Source of the DNA: Gymnogyps californianus
Lineage: Eukaryota; Chordata; Aves; Accipitriformes; Cathartidae
Reading direction: 5' to 3'
Assembly: GCF_018139145.2 (NCBI RefSeq)
Contig: NC_059500.1
Span: 59,177,607 to 59,241,606, forward strand
Length of the DNA stretch: 64,000 bases
Of this stretch, positions 1 through 12,960 are shown one piece after another. Each line of letters begins with the position of its first letter. Position 1 is the first letter of the stretch. Both the position numbers and the translations under genes were made by a program. Below the pieces are notes generated by a model that worked only from the letters and a program-made list of their open reading frames with translations, had not been told where the DNA came from and made no database searches.

Positions 1-1134
1 TAAGAGATCAAAGAGCACACAGTTCTCTCTAACATGCCATTTAGCGAGGTCCTGACCACAAAATTTAAAGGGTCCAAAACAATATTGCTTGAAGCATGCT
101 ATATTTCTGTACACTGTGGTCTACAACCCTAGTGTGCAGGGAGGCGATGTTGGGTACTGGAGAGCAATTTTGGAGAAAGACAAAAGAACATTAATTTATT
201 ATTTATTTGGGAGACAGAGACCTGCCCAAAGAGTTAATCTAAACAGCCTAAGTGAGTGTCAGGTTGACTATGCCTCTACAATTTTTCAATATCTTACACA
301 GTAACAAAGTGCATTCTTTTATAAGCAGCTACACATAATCAGTGCGCTTTACGGACAACAGAAGCAAATGAAGCTTCTACTTTTGTTCCTTCATCTGCAA
401 AACAAGGATGTTAGAAGTTATCTACCTTTTGCAGCATATTTCCCAAAGGAAAAAGTGAAAAATATCAGCATTCTCTGTAGTTAAACTTTTATTTATGATA
501 ATATGATGTAGCAGCAGATTCAGCCATATGACAGGGAAAATGTAATCACAAAAAGCTCCAAGCTTAATTGCAACCTGCTTGATGGAAAAGACTGAAAAGC
601 ATGCATTAAGGAAAGCCACAAAACCCAGGGTAAATTAAGATTTTAGATGGCTCATACTCTTTCCAGTGCAAATTACAAACACATCTGAAGCAAATAATAA
701 ACAGGTGCTACTGCTTTGCAGGTGTAAAGTACATCTAAGAACTTTCAGCCAAAGCAGGAATATCACCAACATTTCCTGTAACACAAGTGTGTGTGCATAT
801 TACACTACCTGGATGTCTAAATAGTTTGATACCTTGCAGTTTACAATGTATACCTCACAAAAGGATTCCCTAGATATTCGCTTAGTAACTAAAAATTATC
901 TCTGTAGTTCTCAAGACTTCTATTTCAGTATAAATTTTGTCTGGCTATGCAACACCCCCATCACTTATTTGGTTACTCCACTCCAATATTTAAATAGTAC
1001 ATTAACAGGATCCACATAGAACAAAAGTTTACTTCTCGTACCACATGGCCATCTAGGCCAAGAAACTAAGCAACCAAAGATACTCACATGGACAGAAAAG
1101 TATCTAATAAAATGGGAAACAAAAAAAGTTTTGA

Positions 1135-1660
1135 TTTCACATTGGAGAGGCCACCATTGGATTCCTAAAGGAATTTGTGCTGGGACCCATACTGTTGAAC
1201 ATATTCCAAATGACCTGGAAAAGGGACTGAACAGTGAGATTACAAAGTCTGTGGGTGATGATAAGTTATTTAAAGCTGACTGTAAAGAACAACAGAAGGC
1301 CCTTATGAGACTGGGTGAGTAGGCATTAAAATAGGCAATGATATTTAACATAGATACAGGTAAAGTGATGCATGTGTGAAATAACAATCCTAAATTCACA
1401 TATAAAATGATGGCCTGTGTGTCACCCATAATTGTCCAAGAGTGAAACCTTGGGATCATGACAGATTGAGCTGATGTTTTTTCGGAATTACATCAGCACT
1501 GGTCAATTATTAGAAAAGGACTCGTGAACAAAGCAAAAAGCTCCATGCAACTGGAAAACTGTAGTTCTGGTCTTCCAATTTCAAAAAGAATACAGTAAAA
1601 TTGAAAGGGTTCAGAAAGCAGTTACAAAGTTGGGTGACGTGCAATCCCTCGTAAATTAAA
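1135..1660 (+). mobile_element. Ancient decayed CR1/L3-like LINE fragment (reverse transcriptase region)
   Basis: The + strand frame starting near 1131 reads I-P-K-G-I and then N-D-L-E-K-G-L-N-S-E followed by V-G-D-D-K-L-F-K. This is the CR1-clade reverse transcriptase path from motif B (xPQGxxLGP) to the catalytic box (xADD-TKLF). The homology continues through stops: L-G-E, stop, A-L-K, stop, A-M-I-F-N-I-D, then K-V-M-H-V near 1370. It shows again near 1560-1640, where a Q-F-W-like segment and E-R-V-Q-K-A-V-T-K echo the typical CR1 VQKRATKM stretch. Multiple stops and indels show it is very old and much more diverged than the CR1 at 41035. Family assignment is by eye; a very old CR1 subfamily or L3 is likely. 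Confidence 0.7.
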
Positions 1661-4600
1661 ATCCTCTGCTAGATGTACATTCTGCTTAATTGAATTCATA
1701 TGTTCTATGGAACTCCAGGGACCAGGCTGTTTCCATCCCCTGCATGACCAAAGGAAGGTTCTTCCCATCTTGTGTGATGTTAAGCCAAATGCAATCAAAT
1801 AATCAAAACCTTATTGTTTTAATTGACAGGGGACATATCACTGTAACACACAGGCCAAATAGTTTGAGTGCTTACTACTCAGACCTCATGAAGTATCTTG
1901 AGTGAAACCACATCATCCTGGTAGTTGTTAGTATATTCAGTGCAGCTACAGTCTCTACCTGACCTGACTAGACATGATCTACAATGCAGAACGGCACTAC
2001 TACACAGCACACATACCCACAGTGAGAAAAACTCAAACATGCTGAAACACTGGATGAGACATAAATTCTTTACCCAGGAAATTTGTCATTTACTTTTGCC
2101 AGTAACAGTCATGTTCCAACGGGACTAGACTACATTCTCTGAACAAATATAATCTTGGCTACATCGTCAAATTCAATTACATGCCATTTTTTTTCAGTCA
2201 CCAAAGATGTTTTGTGGAAAACCTCCATGTTATTCTATTGCTCTGTAAAATCTTCTTTTAATAGCATCTCAGCTGGTCGCTATCAGAACAGCTAAAACAC
2301 CTCTCTGAGCTGCTGGTCCCCTGCCGTCCTTACCCCCATGCAACAAAAGAGATTTCATTTTGTCAGTAGGCACCACATAAGCCACAACTGTCCCTAAGAC
2401 AGCATTGCAACAAAGTCCTGCTTGTTTGCAAAGAGCCTTGGGAGGACCATTGGGAGTGCTCATGTTTTCAGACATATCTCTGCTAACGGAGGCTGGAGAG
2501 ACACATACAGAGCTATAGGTGTGACAAGAGGCACCCATCACGGGATTCTGTCAGTTATGCCCTCAGAGCAAGGAACACAGCCATAACAAGCTTGTATCAC
2601 ATAGCCAGAAGGCAAGAAACTACTGAACTGCAGAAACTAGTGCTTGCAGTAAGGCAGCTTTAGGGAATGAAGTGGCACTTACGCATGTGTCCAAAAAAAG
2701 ATACTGCATTTAAAATAATTCAATCTTGTGCATATGGATTGTCAACTCACTTAAGACTGTCACTCCAGGAAGACAGGCTTTCAACAGGTAGTGTCACTTG
2801 GCAATGACAAGTCTCAAGGGGATAAATTAGATTTTTTTTTTTTTTTTAATTCTGCTGAGATTATACTCTAAATCATTATGAGTGATTCAAAAAAAGTTTC
2901 TTTACTTTGTGAAAATGTTTTTATTGGAGAGGAGTGAACAACTCTGTATGTCACAGAGTAGAATTCTGCTTAAAAGTTGAACCAAACACTGGGAAAAAAC
3001 CACTCAAGCTACTTCCACTAGAACTTAAAAGCAACAAACAGTAACCAGTATTATTTTCATAGTAAGGCGATGAATATGCCTCCCTGCCTCTTGTGATCTG
3101 ATTAGTAGTCTATAAAAACCACAGAGGAGATCCCCAGACAGAAGTCTGGGACTGGTGAACCAAAACCCACTTATATATGAAACCCAAACAGAAAGAGAGT
3201 ATTTTCTAGTATGTTCATTATCGTCTTTAAAATCAACATACTATTTTAATCATCCAAGAAATCCCAATTGTATTCACCAACTTCAACATATTGTCAGAAA
3301 AATGGTAATGGTATCATTCTCCTACTGCTTCCATTAAAATAAATCAAAGGTTTTGCACGTCACAGCTTCTGTTCTAATGTAAATCATTTGACTCTATTAT
3401 CAGGATTTAAAACATTTACTTACATGATGCCCATTAAATAGAAAAGAAAGAAAACCCAAGCAATTAAAAAATCACAGGTGATTACTTTTCTATCAATAGA
3501 CACTGCAGACTCCTTTGAACCACCTTAGCCTGTTTTTGTGCTACAATAGCAGAAGCTGTAGGTAAAAAGTCACAGACTTTCTTAAATATTATGGAACCCC
3601 ACATAAAAATTACCCTCATGAAAGCAGTCTTCAACCTCCTAGAAATCTCACCACATGAATACACACAAAACCTGCATGATTGGCAGGCTCACTGTCCCTT
3701 ACTAATGCTCAACTGTGGAACAGCGCGAGATCTGTTAGGGCGTGAAAAAACCCACACTGAAAAAAATGGGAACCTTTCCATTAATTCCAGTGGGCTCTGG
3801 TTCAGACTGGTTAAGCATCAGTAGTAACAAACAACGAATTTACACCCTACCAACTTCTCTTAATCAAACAAATGAAGCTAAATTCCCCTTTATCCATACA
3901 ATTCAGTAGACACAGTGTGTTTTCCACGAAACCTTTATATGAAAGGCTTCCTCATTTGTATTCACAACAACCATTTCTGGCAACAACACATACATTTTAA
4001 CCGCCTCCCCAAATTATCCCCAAATTAAAGTGATTCTGAAATCAAAACAAAACAAAAGTGCCAATACAATTTACCAATTCTCAGAAGAAAAATCTTAAGA
4101 AAATTAAAAAAATAAATAAATCAGTAACAGCACACAATCCTATGAACGTTACCAAAAATGGAGGCTTATGGATGAGCAGAGAAAACCAAATTCCAAAGTC
4201 ATTTTCCCTGCTGCAAAATCCATGTCACTAAGCTCGGAAGTTAAGATCTAGAAACTGTTTACTTAAACATACCGCTTGATCTTCCCTGCAGCACTGAAAC
4301 AGCAGAATAAAGGCAGACTTCAGGTAACAGGCACCTAAACACTTGATTCTTTACTGGAGCATGCAGCCGGAAAGGGAAACACAAAGTCAAGAAATGAACC
4401 ATAACTTCACTGCAGTAAAACTCAGGAAGCCATCCTATAACTTTTCTTTGTGGTCAATGCTGCTTCCCACAACCACATCTTCTGAACTTCCCTCCAATGG
4501 CATTTTTCCAACTGTCCAATAGTTTCCTCCCTGAAGGAGGAAATTCTCAGGTCACACCGAAAGCCCTAGCCAACTCTATGCTATATAAATCATTGTTTGT

Positions 4601-7600
4601 CCACTAAACTTATTTAATTTTCAGTAAACTGGAAATAAAGAAAAGGCTCAGATCAATTAAATGTTTAACTTCCATATATTTTTAATAAAAAGAAAATTAA
4701 ACTGAAAACTAAGGGTTAAACTCACATCACGATGTACCTGACAAAATGAGAGGTTTTCTCCCCCTTCCAAAAAATGTAGCCCAACACTGGGGATACGCTT
4801 CTGGGCTTTGAGGACACACATTCATGCCCTGAATTACCCTGATTCAAAGAGTTTTGAACCGTGATCTCCCATCTTTCAGGAGAGATTTCTCCCCAACAGA
4901 CTGTATGGAAGTCTAGGATGGAGGTTTTCTCCATATTTTCCATTTCACATCATATAATACATACAAATATTTTGAATGACAACACAGAAAATAAGTCTTT
5001 AACTTGGTGATGGGATATCTGGATGGGCTTGGGTAATTTCAGTTTCCACTCATAACAAATTTGTAAATAAAACTTTGAATTTATATAAGAAAGTAAGCAG
5101 ATTTAGTGGGTACACCATCTGGAACAGATTCTTAACTTTTTACTATCTTCTAAATTTTAATTCAATGATCTATGTGTTTTTCTAGCATCCATGCTGTAGG
5201 CACAGGGTGGTTTTAATCTGCAAGCAGGCTGGTCTATAGTTTGATTTGCAGGCAGTCTACAAATACATCCAAATTAGGGACTCTACATTACACCATAAAA
5301 AACAGAATGGTATGTGAAAAAAAAATTCAGATTTCTTTCAGTGTTTCCCAGTTCAGAAGTACCTGGATCTGGGGAGAACAGACAGAAGGTGGCAGGAAGT
5401 TTAATGTGGGAACATAAGAACATAGAAATACCTTTCAGCATACACTGTTTCTAGTGAAGGCCATTTTAGCACTTGGAAAGCTGTATTCTTCACATTGTTT
5501 AGCTGCACACATAATAAAAGTAGCACGAATCTATGGACTGGGTCAGAAATGACACTGGATTTCCATTCTATTTTAATTTCTTTGCTTTATGTTTTTGGAT
5601 TAAGCACCAACATGCTTTACTTTAACATGAGATTTTTTTCCTCCTAAATATCAGGAAATAATATTTTGAACATGGTTCAAGCTTTTAATATATACACTAG
5701 ACCACAGTGGTTATAGCATTGAGAGCAGTGAAAGTACTACATTTTTCATTTCCACTGATGAATGTTAAATCGAGCCTCTTCCAAACACTCTGAAAATCAT
5801 GACTGTCTCTAACATAGTAATATAATTCGTACAGTCCCTAAAATCTTAAACCAGTCAGATGAATCAACTACTCACCTGCAAGATAAGAGTAAGACTCCAT
5901 TTTCAAAGCAAATTTTATTGAGAAATAAAAAAGCAAAAGAACAAAAGGCATAGTTAATTTTTTACAATTAGGAGACACACTGAGACCTTATATATCTTCT
6001 ATTTATAAACATAAGGTCTTTTAAAATGCCTCATTTGTTTGTCAACAGTATGGAAACAGATGGCTGTTCTCCATACATTTATAAACAGAATTGGAGGGGA
6101 AGAGGGAGTATTTCTCTCCCCTATAGCACAGAACCATAAAAAGTCTTAGATGCAAGTAGATGAGGAGTCCCCAGGCAAAACTATCTCTTGCCCATAAACA
6201 GAAAATTTTGCCTTGTGTTTCACGTAGATGCATTAGAAATTTTGTAGATGGTGCTGTACTAGAACTTTATTTTTAGCATTTTACACAATGGAGACTTCAT
6301 GACAAAAATTACCTTTTGCTAGACTTGATTCTGTGAAGCAACCTGTTGCTTAGTTTTCATTGAGAAATGCACAAGACAAAGCAAACTCCACGAGGAGTTT
6401 TAAGAAATTCTCCCTATTGCTCTGGCAAAGTGCATATTGTTATCTTGGCAGGAATGCAACTCGTGTTCCTCCTGCAACTGATTCAGCTCTGGGATCCAGT
6501 GCACACAAGACAGTCAACTGGGGTATAATCAGTTCTGGCTAGAAGTGCCGATTTCACCAGGATTGGTTCAATCCTCTGCAAATTGTCTTAAGGTCTTTAT
6601 TGATAACCGCTGAACTTCAGTAAATCTCAGCCAATGAATTGTCAAAATGAAATTAGAGATATCTTCCACAAAATGCAGGAAATTTTTAAAGCTTCCTGAT
6701 TATAATGGATAATGGATGTCTATAAATGTCTAGCCTATTCTTTCTTGGGATATATGATTTGAAGAAACTTCATTGTATTTTCTCTGAATTAACTCCTACT
6801 TCCATGACTGGAATTTTGGGAAGAGATGGAGAAATGGGAAGAGATGGAGAAACAGGCAGGAGAAAACGTTATGGATACTTACCATAACACTCACAGTCAC
6901 CATCATCCACAATAAAGCCAAAATTTAGAGCTTACTGCGTGTCTCAGAAAATACATATATTTTAAAGTCTTGATCAACACTTGCTCTATTAGATTTGTAG
7001 CTGTTTTACGTCCATTGCAAATTTAGTCTTTCTGAGAGAAGATCTACAGGGAAATATAGAAAAAAAAAATTCTTCTACTATGGGAAAAGTTAAATATCAA
7101 AGTTTCAGTGTCTGACTTTAATAGAGAAACAACACTCTGAGCCCAAACAGATTATTTAGACTGTTTTAAGGAAAGTGTATATGAGTATCTTGTTTGCAAA
7201 CAGACTGTTTTTGCATAGACATTGCTTGTTGTACTTTAACAAACCTATAATGAGTAGGTTATTTAGTGCTTCTTAGACCTTTGCCTTCTTAGGAAGCACC
7301 AAAGACAAAAAATCTCATAGAAATCAAAGCTGACAGTTACAAGGTAGCTTTGAATAGCGCTGTCTAATTAAGTAGCATTTTTCCCTCTTCATAATAACAA
7401 ACACACACCATCAATATGACAGTCGAACAAGTTCTTCATCGTTATTTCTAGGCCTACTGCAGTGCTACGGACTGCTGTTGTAACTGATGGTCTGTACTAC
7501 AGAAGACAGCCAACTCTTCTCCCTACCGGAGAGAAAATGTTGTATATTTTTTGAAAAGGCTCAAAGTCACATGATGCACCTTCTTCCATCTACACTTTTA

Positions 7601-9539
7601 CCTCCTTACACAGATAAAGTCAATTCATTTTTGCTTTTCTTCTCAGTCTTTTAAACCAACAGTTTTTCCTTCATGCTTATAATGAATAAAATAAATAAAA
7701 AATTCTACAGTGTTTCTAAATGATAGCTTAATAGTCAGTAGTAGCCCTTCAAAAGTGATGATTTTTCCATTTCAGTTACATCTGTATAACCTTTGTCTTT
7801 GCTCATCCTCACTTAAGGTACATTTTTGAAGTTGCACATGTGTTTGTAGGTCTGATGCCTTAATTAACATGAGAGTCCATGAAAACGTGCCAGAAGGAAG
7901 GACAAGCTTGCCATAGTCACTTTGAAATGCGGATGGCTCTGTGGGCTAGCAAGGCCCTTGCATATATGTACTTTTAACTGATTTCTCTTTTTTTGAACTG
8001 TGATGTATAGAGCAATTTTTTCACTTCAACAAGGAAACTCTGGAAATGTCAAGGGCTCTTCCAGCCTATACTGTGACAATGAATTACTGAAGAAATAAAG
8101 GGTTTTGCTACTTCACTGAGGAAAGACATTTTGTGACCTTTTGCTGCTTTATGGTAATAATGAATTTTCTACAAAACTCCGAGTCTTTCTGTTACTTTAT
8201 TAAAATAAAAACATTTGAGGAATAGCCGTGACCTTAACCTTGGAAGAATGAATAGAATACTGATCTTGAAGAAACATATGAGCCCCAAGACACTATAACT
8301 TCCTACCGTCATGTTGACAAGGCATTGGGCTGTGCTGTAGACAAACTCACCCAACGAAGCTCACCTATCTTAATTCACTTAGTTGAACACTGTGAACATA
8401 TAGATCCACTATTATCCCTTCTAATTTCAGTTTTCTTACAGTAATGTTTGATTCCAAAGGAAAGATTTATACTAGAATATTATGCTCAGTCTCTTACCTT
8501 TCAAAATGCATACTCTTCTTAATTTCAACAAGAGTAAGCATATGAAAATACTCTTGTTCTTGTTTCAAAGTATTCACCTTGATTTTTACAACAGATTATA
8601 TCTTTACAAAAAAACACACCACACAAACAATTGAGTAAAATCCAGAATTACTCATGGCAGCAAAAAAATCCCTGTGAACATCAACAGGGCAAAGCATTTA
8701 TCCAGATTATTACATTCTTATACAATTACAGAATAAAAAAATCAAAGTTATTCTAAATAAGAGCAAATTTATTAATACAGCCTACAAGGTCAAACATCAC
8801 AAAATGAAAGACAGTAAAAGGAAATGCTCAACTTCCACTTTTGATGGAAAAATAAGAAAAAAAATCAAACTCTTATTTTTTCCAGGAAACAGATTTGAAC
8901 TGAATGGAATAGTATTTATGAATTATTGAACATATCAAAGGTCATGTTGAGATGGCCTTATATGTGAAACACCCAAGCCCCACTTGCATCACTGTAAGGT
9001 AGCGGTGTTCAAGGTAAAGAGAACTGAGCAGTGTATAACCTGACTTGAACATCTTGTGCACAATTAAAACTTTACAGGTTTCCAGCTCAGAGATATTTCA
9101 TTTGAAAAATGTAATCTAACATTTATGTCAAGACATGCATAAAAATATAAAATGTTAGTGTTATGTTCAAATAGGTACAGGATATAATGAAGCATAAAAA
9201 AGAAGCAGTACCAAGGGATTTCTGAATTCCAGTCATGATACTGGCATTAGAAGTTTTATCAAGTGACATAGTATTTCTAAATTCTCAAAGAGATTATCTA
9301 CATCCCAAAGGAAACATGGGGATTAGTATTTATGAGGCTCACCAAACGTGCAAACCCCATACACTTAGTATTGAATACTGCAGTGATGGATGGTTCACAC
9401 TGAGATGCAGGTGGGCTAATAGCCAAGGCAACGACCATAGGCCAAACTTCCCGATAGCAAGAGCTACACCACAGAAACTTCATATAGCTGACAGCTAAAA
9501 GAAAAACACCACTTATCTCTGATGTGAATGGCAGCAGAG

Positions 9540-9671
9540 CTGACTGGAACAGTGGTCTCCCATTAGGGAGTGGAGCTAAGCTCTGCCCCAAACTGCCAGA
9601 TCAGCATGAAAAGCACCACATGAAGGTTGAGGGCCACACACGGCTCCAGGGTCACATGTTGGCAACTCCTG
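9540..9671 (-). mobile_element. Probable hAT DNA-transposon end (fossil)
   Basis: Read on the minus strand from 9671, the sequence opens CAGGAGTTGCCAACATGTG and continues with a GGAGCC-GTGTGTGGCCCTCA segment. This resembles the common hAT/Charlie-type terminus CAGGGGTnGCCAACCTGCGGCCC...GGAGCCACATGCGGCTCT. Only this end is recognisable. I did not find the partner terminal repeat or an 8-bp target duplication, so the inner limit is a guess. It is probably an old nonautonomous copy. Confidence 0.4.
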
Positions 9672-11559
9672 CCTTATAAACTTACAGGGAGTCATTGCAA
9701 TTTATGATTTTCTTGTAATGACAAGATGACAGAATCCAGATGGTCAGCATGTGTATGTATAATTTTGCAGAGAAATGGAAATTCGGAGAAGCAAAGAATG
9801 TATCTGTCTTTTTCCCCATTCTTGACCATTCTCCCAGCTGTCACTACGTAAGCTCAGTCAGCTAACCATACTGGTTGCTTTTCTGCACATTTTTGACTCT
9901 GAGAGTGGATTCTGGGTCTCAGCCTGGCACAGACATGGAGTATATTTATCCTATTCAAAGCCCACACAGCTCACTGATCCATGCACACCTACATCTTCTG
10001 CTGCTACCGAATAACTCCATTACCAGGGATTGTTTTTTCACTTTTTTTTTTTTTTAAATAATTCTAAACCAGCTAGATCATCAGTAATAAAACTGGGGAA
10101 GAAATCACTTCTGGCCTGAAAAGTCTCAGGAATCATCTTTCACCTGGGCAAAATAAGTAATAAATGGGGCCTAAAGGAACCTAGAGTGTCTATTCCTTAA
10201 TCAAGATGAATCATTTTGGTGTATGTATGGATATAATATATAATGCTACAGCCATTATAATGCAGTTTTAATGCCCATGAATGATACATCAGTCCCAGAA
10301 CTCAAATGGTTTCTCTATTGTAATATATCATATGTTAATTCTGCGTATAGCAGATGTAGCCCCTTATAAGCAATCATTTATTTTGGCAATTAATACCGCA
10401 ATATATGAGGTAATGCCTTTTTTCAAATGTCAAGGAGAGCAATGTAAAGTTTGATTCATTTTGCTCAAGGCAAATAAAAGTTTGGAGAAAAATCACAAAA
10501 TGTTTTTACAAGTTCTCTGTCTTGGATGTCTGCCTCTGTGAATAGATATCTTCAAAATAAATTGACTACAATTAGTAGCCTACAATTTTTTTATGCCTTT
10601 GAAGTTTTAGTTTATGGTTAAGTCTGGAATTTTAAATGAAGGTAAAAGTTTTTTCAGCCTGAAACAGCCCCACCCAACAACATATTTATTTTGAATACAT
10701 CTTTCTAGTTTAAAGAAATTAAAATTCTTTTTGAAGAGAAAGTGATGCTACACATGTAGTCTACAAGATTTTGTGAAATTCACTAAATTCATTAATAAAT
10801 TTAGCAAGTCAGATTAAAAAATAATACAGTGTGTACTGATAGAGTCTGATTAACAACTCTGAATTAAAGGGTACATTTCCTTTCACCATGTCATTTAGTC
10901 CTGATTCTCAAAATTGCCTTCTGTGGGATATAAAGTTTCAATACTGCTTCAAGACAGGCCATCTAGCAATGACTGTGTGGTCAGAAATATGTTAGGTTTA
11001 GCAGTTAGGGGAATTTAGACTTAAATCCAGTTGGTTTTTAATTCAGCTGAATCACCAAAACTTGACGAAATGCCATAAGGCTGTCTAAAAGAAAGCAGAT
11101 CTTTCACAATGGAAGAGCTGACGTCACCCGCACAGCTGCCAAACCACCAACTCGTCTTTTTTTTTTTTTTAAAGACAAATTCACAAAAATGGGGCAAAAC
11201 AGTTTTGTTTCTTTTGCCTTCCAACGCATGTAAATCAGAATTTTGATTTATGCAACTTTTAAGTTACTTCATGCATTTTATTTGCACTTTCTTAGCCTAT
11301 ACATTACAGAGAAAATGATACTCTGTTTCAACATAATTTTAGCTGTTTTTCATTTTCCTATTTTACTACCAAACTCTTAAAACTAACAGAAAAAGTGAAT
11401 GTTTCAGACCCAAATCTGGAAGACAGTAGATCTTTCATACCAATGTCCTGCTTTTACGTAAGTGCAAACTCTCCAACAAATTACAAATCTACACTGAGAC
11501 CCAGCAATTGAGACATATATTCATCACTTTTGAAAATAATCAACAGGGTGATGAAGAAA

Positions 11560-12960
11560 CAACCAGAAAGACACAAGCAATGGCTTTTAGCAAGGAGAGG
11601 GAGAAGCAACCACCTCTGAGGAGCCTGGGTCCAGCTCCATCTGCAGAGCTCACCAGACTGGTTTAACACAGCGAGGTCCAACCAGAAGGTGTGGTTCCCC
11701 ACTCCTTCCCCCTGGGGCTCTGGCTCCAGGAGCAGCCAGACAGCGCTAGGAGGGTTGGCTCTCCCTCTGCCTCCCCACTTCCAACCACACAGCCCTCCTC
11801 ACCCCCGTCTTGCGCTGCCTCTGGCACCCATCAGCCCCTTCAATGAGCAGATTCAACCTACCTGACAGAGGAAAACCAGGCTAGCAAGTTGGATCGGTCC
11901 ATGGAGGTATCTGAGGAGTGCCAGAATGGATGCAAAATAAGCATCAGGAGCATGCAGCTGGGAATAGGGAGGGGATGAAGCGAAGCACATCCCCAGCAGA
12001 AACCTGCTGGATCACTTCATCACGTATTATGAAACGGAAACCTCAGAGTTTACTTTCAGAGCCAACAGAATCAGTCTCACCTGCCCCCCGAAATTCCTTC
12101 TAGTCCCATCCTTTGTGCCAAAATGAGCGCTTGGCTATCCAACATATATCCAAAAAAAAAGGTTATTACAATCTGAACCAATATCCTGACCTGGCTCTGT
12201 GAGTGGTTTTGGTGACCCGCAAGAGAGGATCCAACATATATCCAAAAAAAAAAAAAGGTTCTTACAATCTGAACCAATACCCTGACCTGGCTCTGTGAGT
12301 GGTTTTGGTGACCCGCAAGAGAGGGGGGCAGTGGTGAGGCACTGTGGGAGGCAGGATTTCCTCTTTGGTAGCAGCAGCAACCTACACTAGCTTAAACTCC
12401 GTGAAATTACTGCCTCTGACTGAGGTTCCCCAGCGGCCAGAGCTGATCCTAGCTGCCAGGTCCTGCGGCCAGTCCCTCCATCTGCCACCAACCACACATT
12501 ACACCCCCCCACCCCGCTCCCTGCCACCCATCCCCACCCCGCCCCTGCTCCCAGTCATACAGCTACAGGGCAAGTTGGTTCAGCTGGCTGATGTGGTAGA
12601 AACCTTTCTCTTTCCCCCCGCCACCCAGAATAGTCTGAAGGCTGATCTGGCGGAAGACTCATCTTGTCGCCATGTGATTTCCAGATCCAACACAAGGGAA
12701 GGAGGAAAGAATGGGAGAAAGGGAGAGGACAGGCTGGCCATGTTGGCAATAGCTCACCACCAGACTGGCTTTGCTACAAAGACTGCAACCCACCTCCCGC
12801 CTCATCCTAGTTTTTGGAGATCCCACTCTAGTTTTTCACTCCACCACCTCCTCCATTACACCACCACAACTGTTGTAGGTCTGCATTGCAAACCAGATCA
12901 GTTCACTGAGAGAAACGATTGGTTTTAACCCTGACCACTCCACTGGGCTGCCACAGGTCA
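11560..12960. other. GC-richer intronic block of unknown origin
   Basis: About 1.4 kb that is markedly richer in C and G than its surroundings, with C-rich runs (such as the CACCCC-type stretch at about 12500-12550) and a tandem duplication at 12138-12324. A 194-codon + strand frame at 12344-12928 is low-complexity (Pro/Thr/His-rich) with no recognisable domain. It could be an old repeat or insertion I do not recognise. Confidence 0.5.
12138..12324. repeat. Tandem duplication of a unit of about 91-96 bp
   Basis: Two head-to-tail copies meet near 12228/12229. Each begins ATCCAACATATATCC, runs through an A tract and GGTT.TTACAATCTGAACC, and ends GTGACCCGCAAGAGAGG. They differ mainly in A-tract length (9 versus 13) and at a couple of bases, so the duplication is fairly recent. 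Confidence 0.9.

Noticed and set aside
965..1459. 164-codon minus-strand open frame
   Set aside because: Lies antisense to the ancient CR1 fragment and has no recognisable homology.
6815..6855. Direct repeat GGGAAGAGATGGAGAAA in tandem
   Set aside because: A minor local duplication of about 18 bp without further structure.
9298..9591. 97-codon minus-strand frame next to the hAT-like end, considered as a transposase remnant
   Set aside because: No hAT transposase motif (such as the C-terminal dimerisation region) can be seen.
12344..12928. 194-codon + strand frame in the GC-rich intronic block
   Set aside because: Pro/Thr/His-rich low-complexity translation without a domain, splice context or known homologue.
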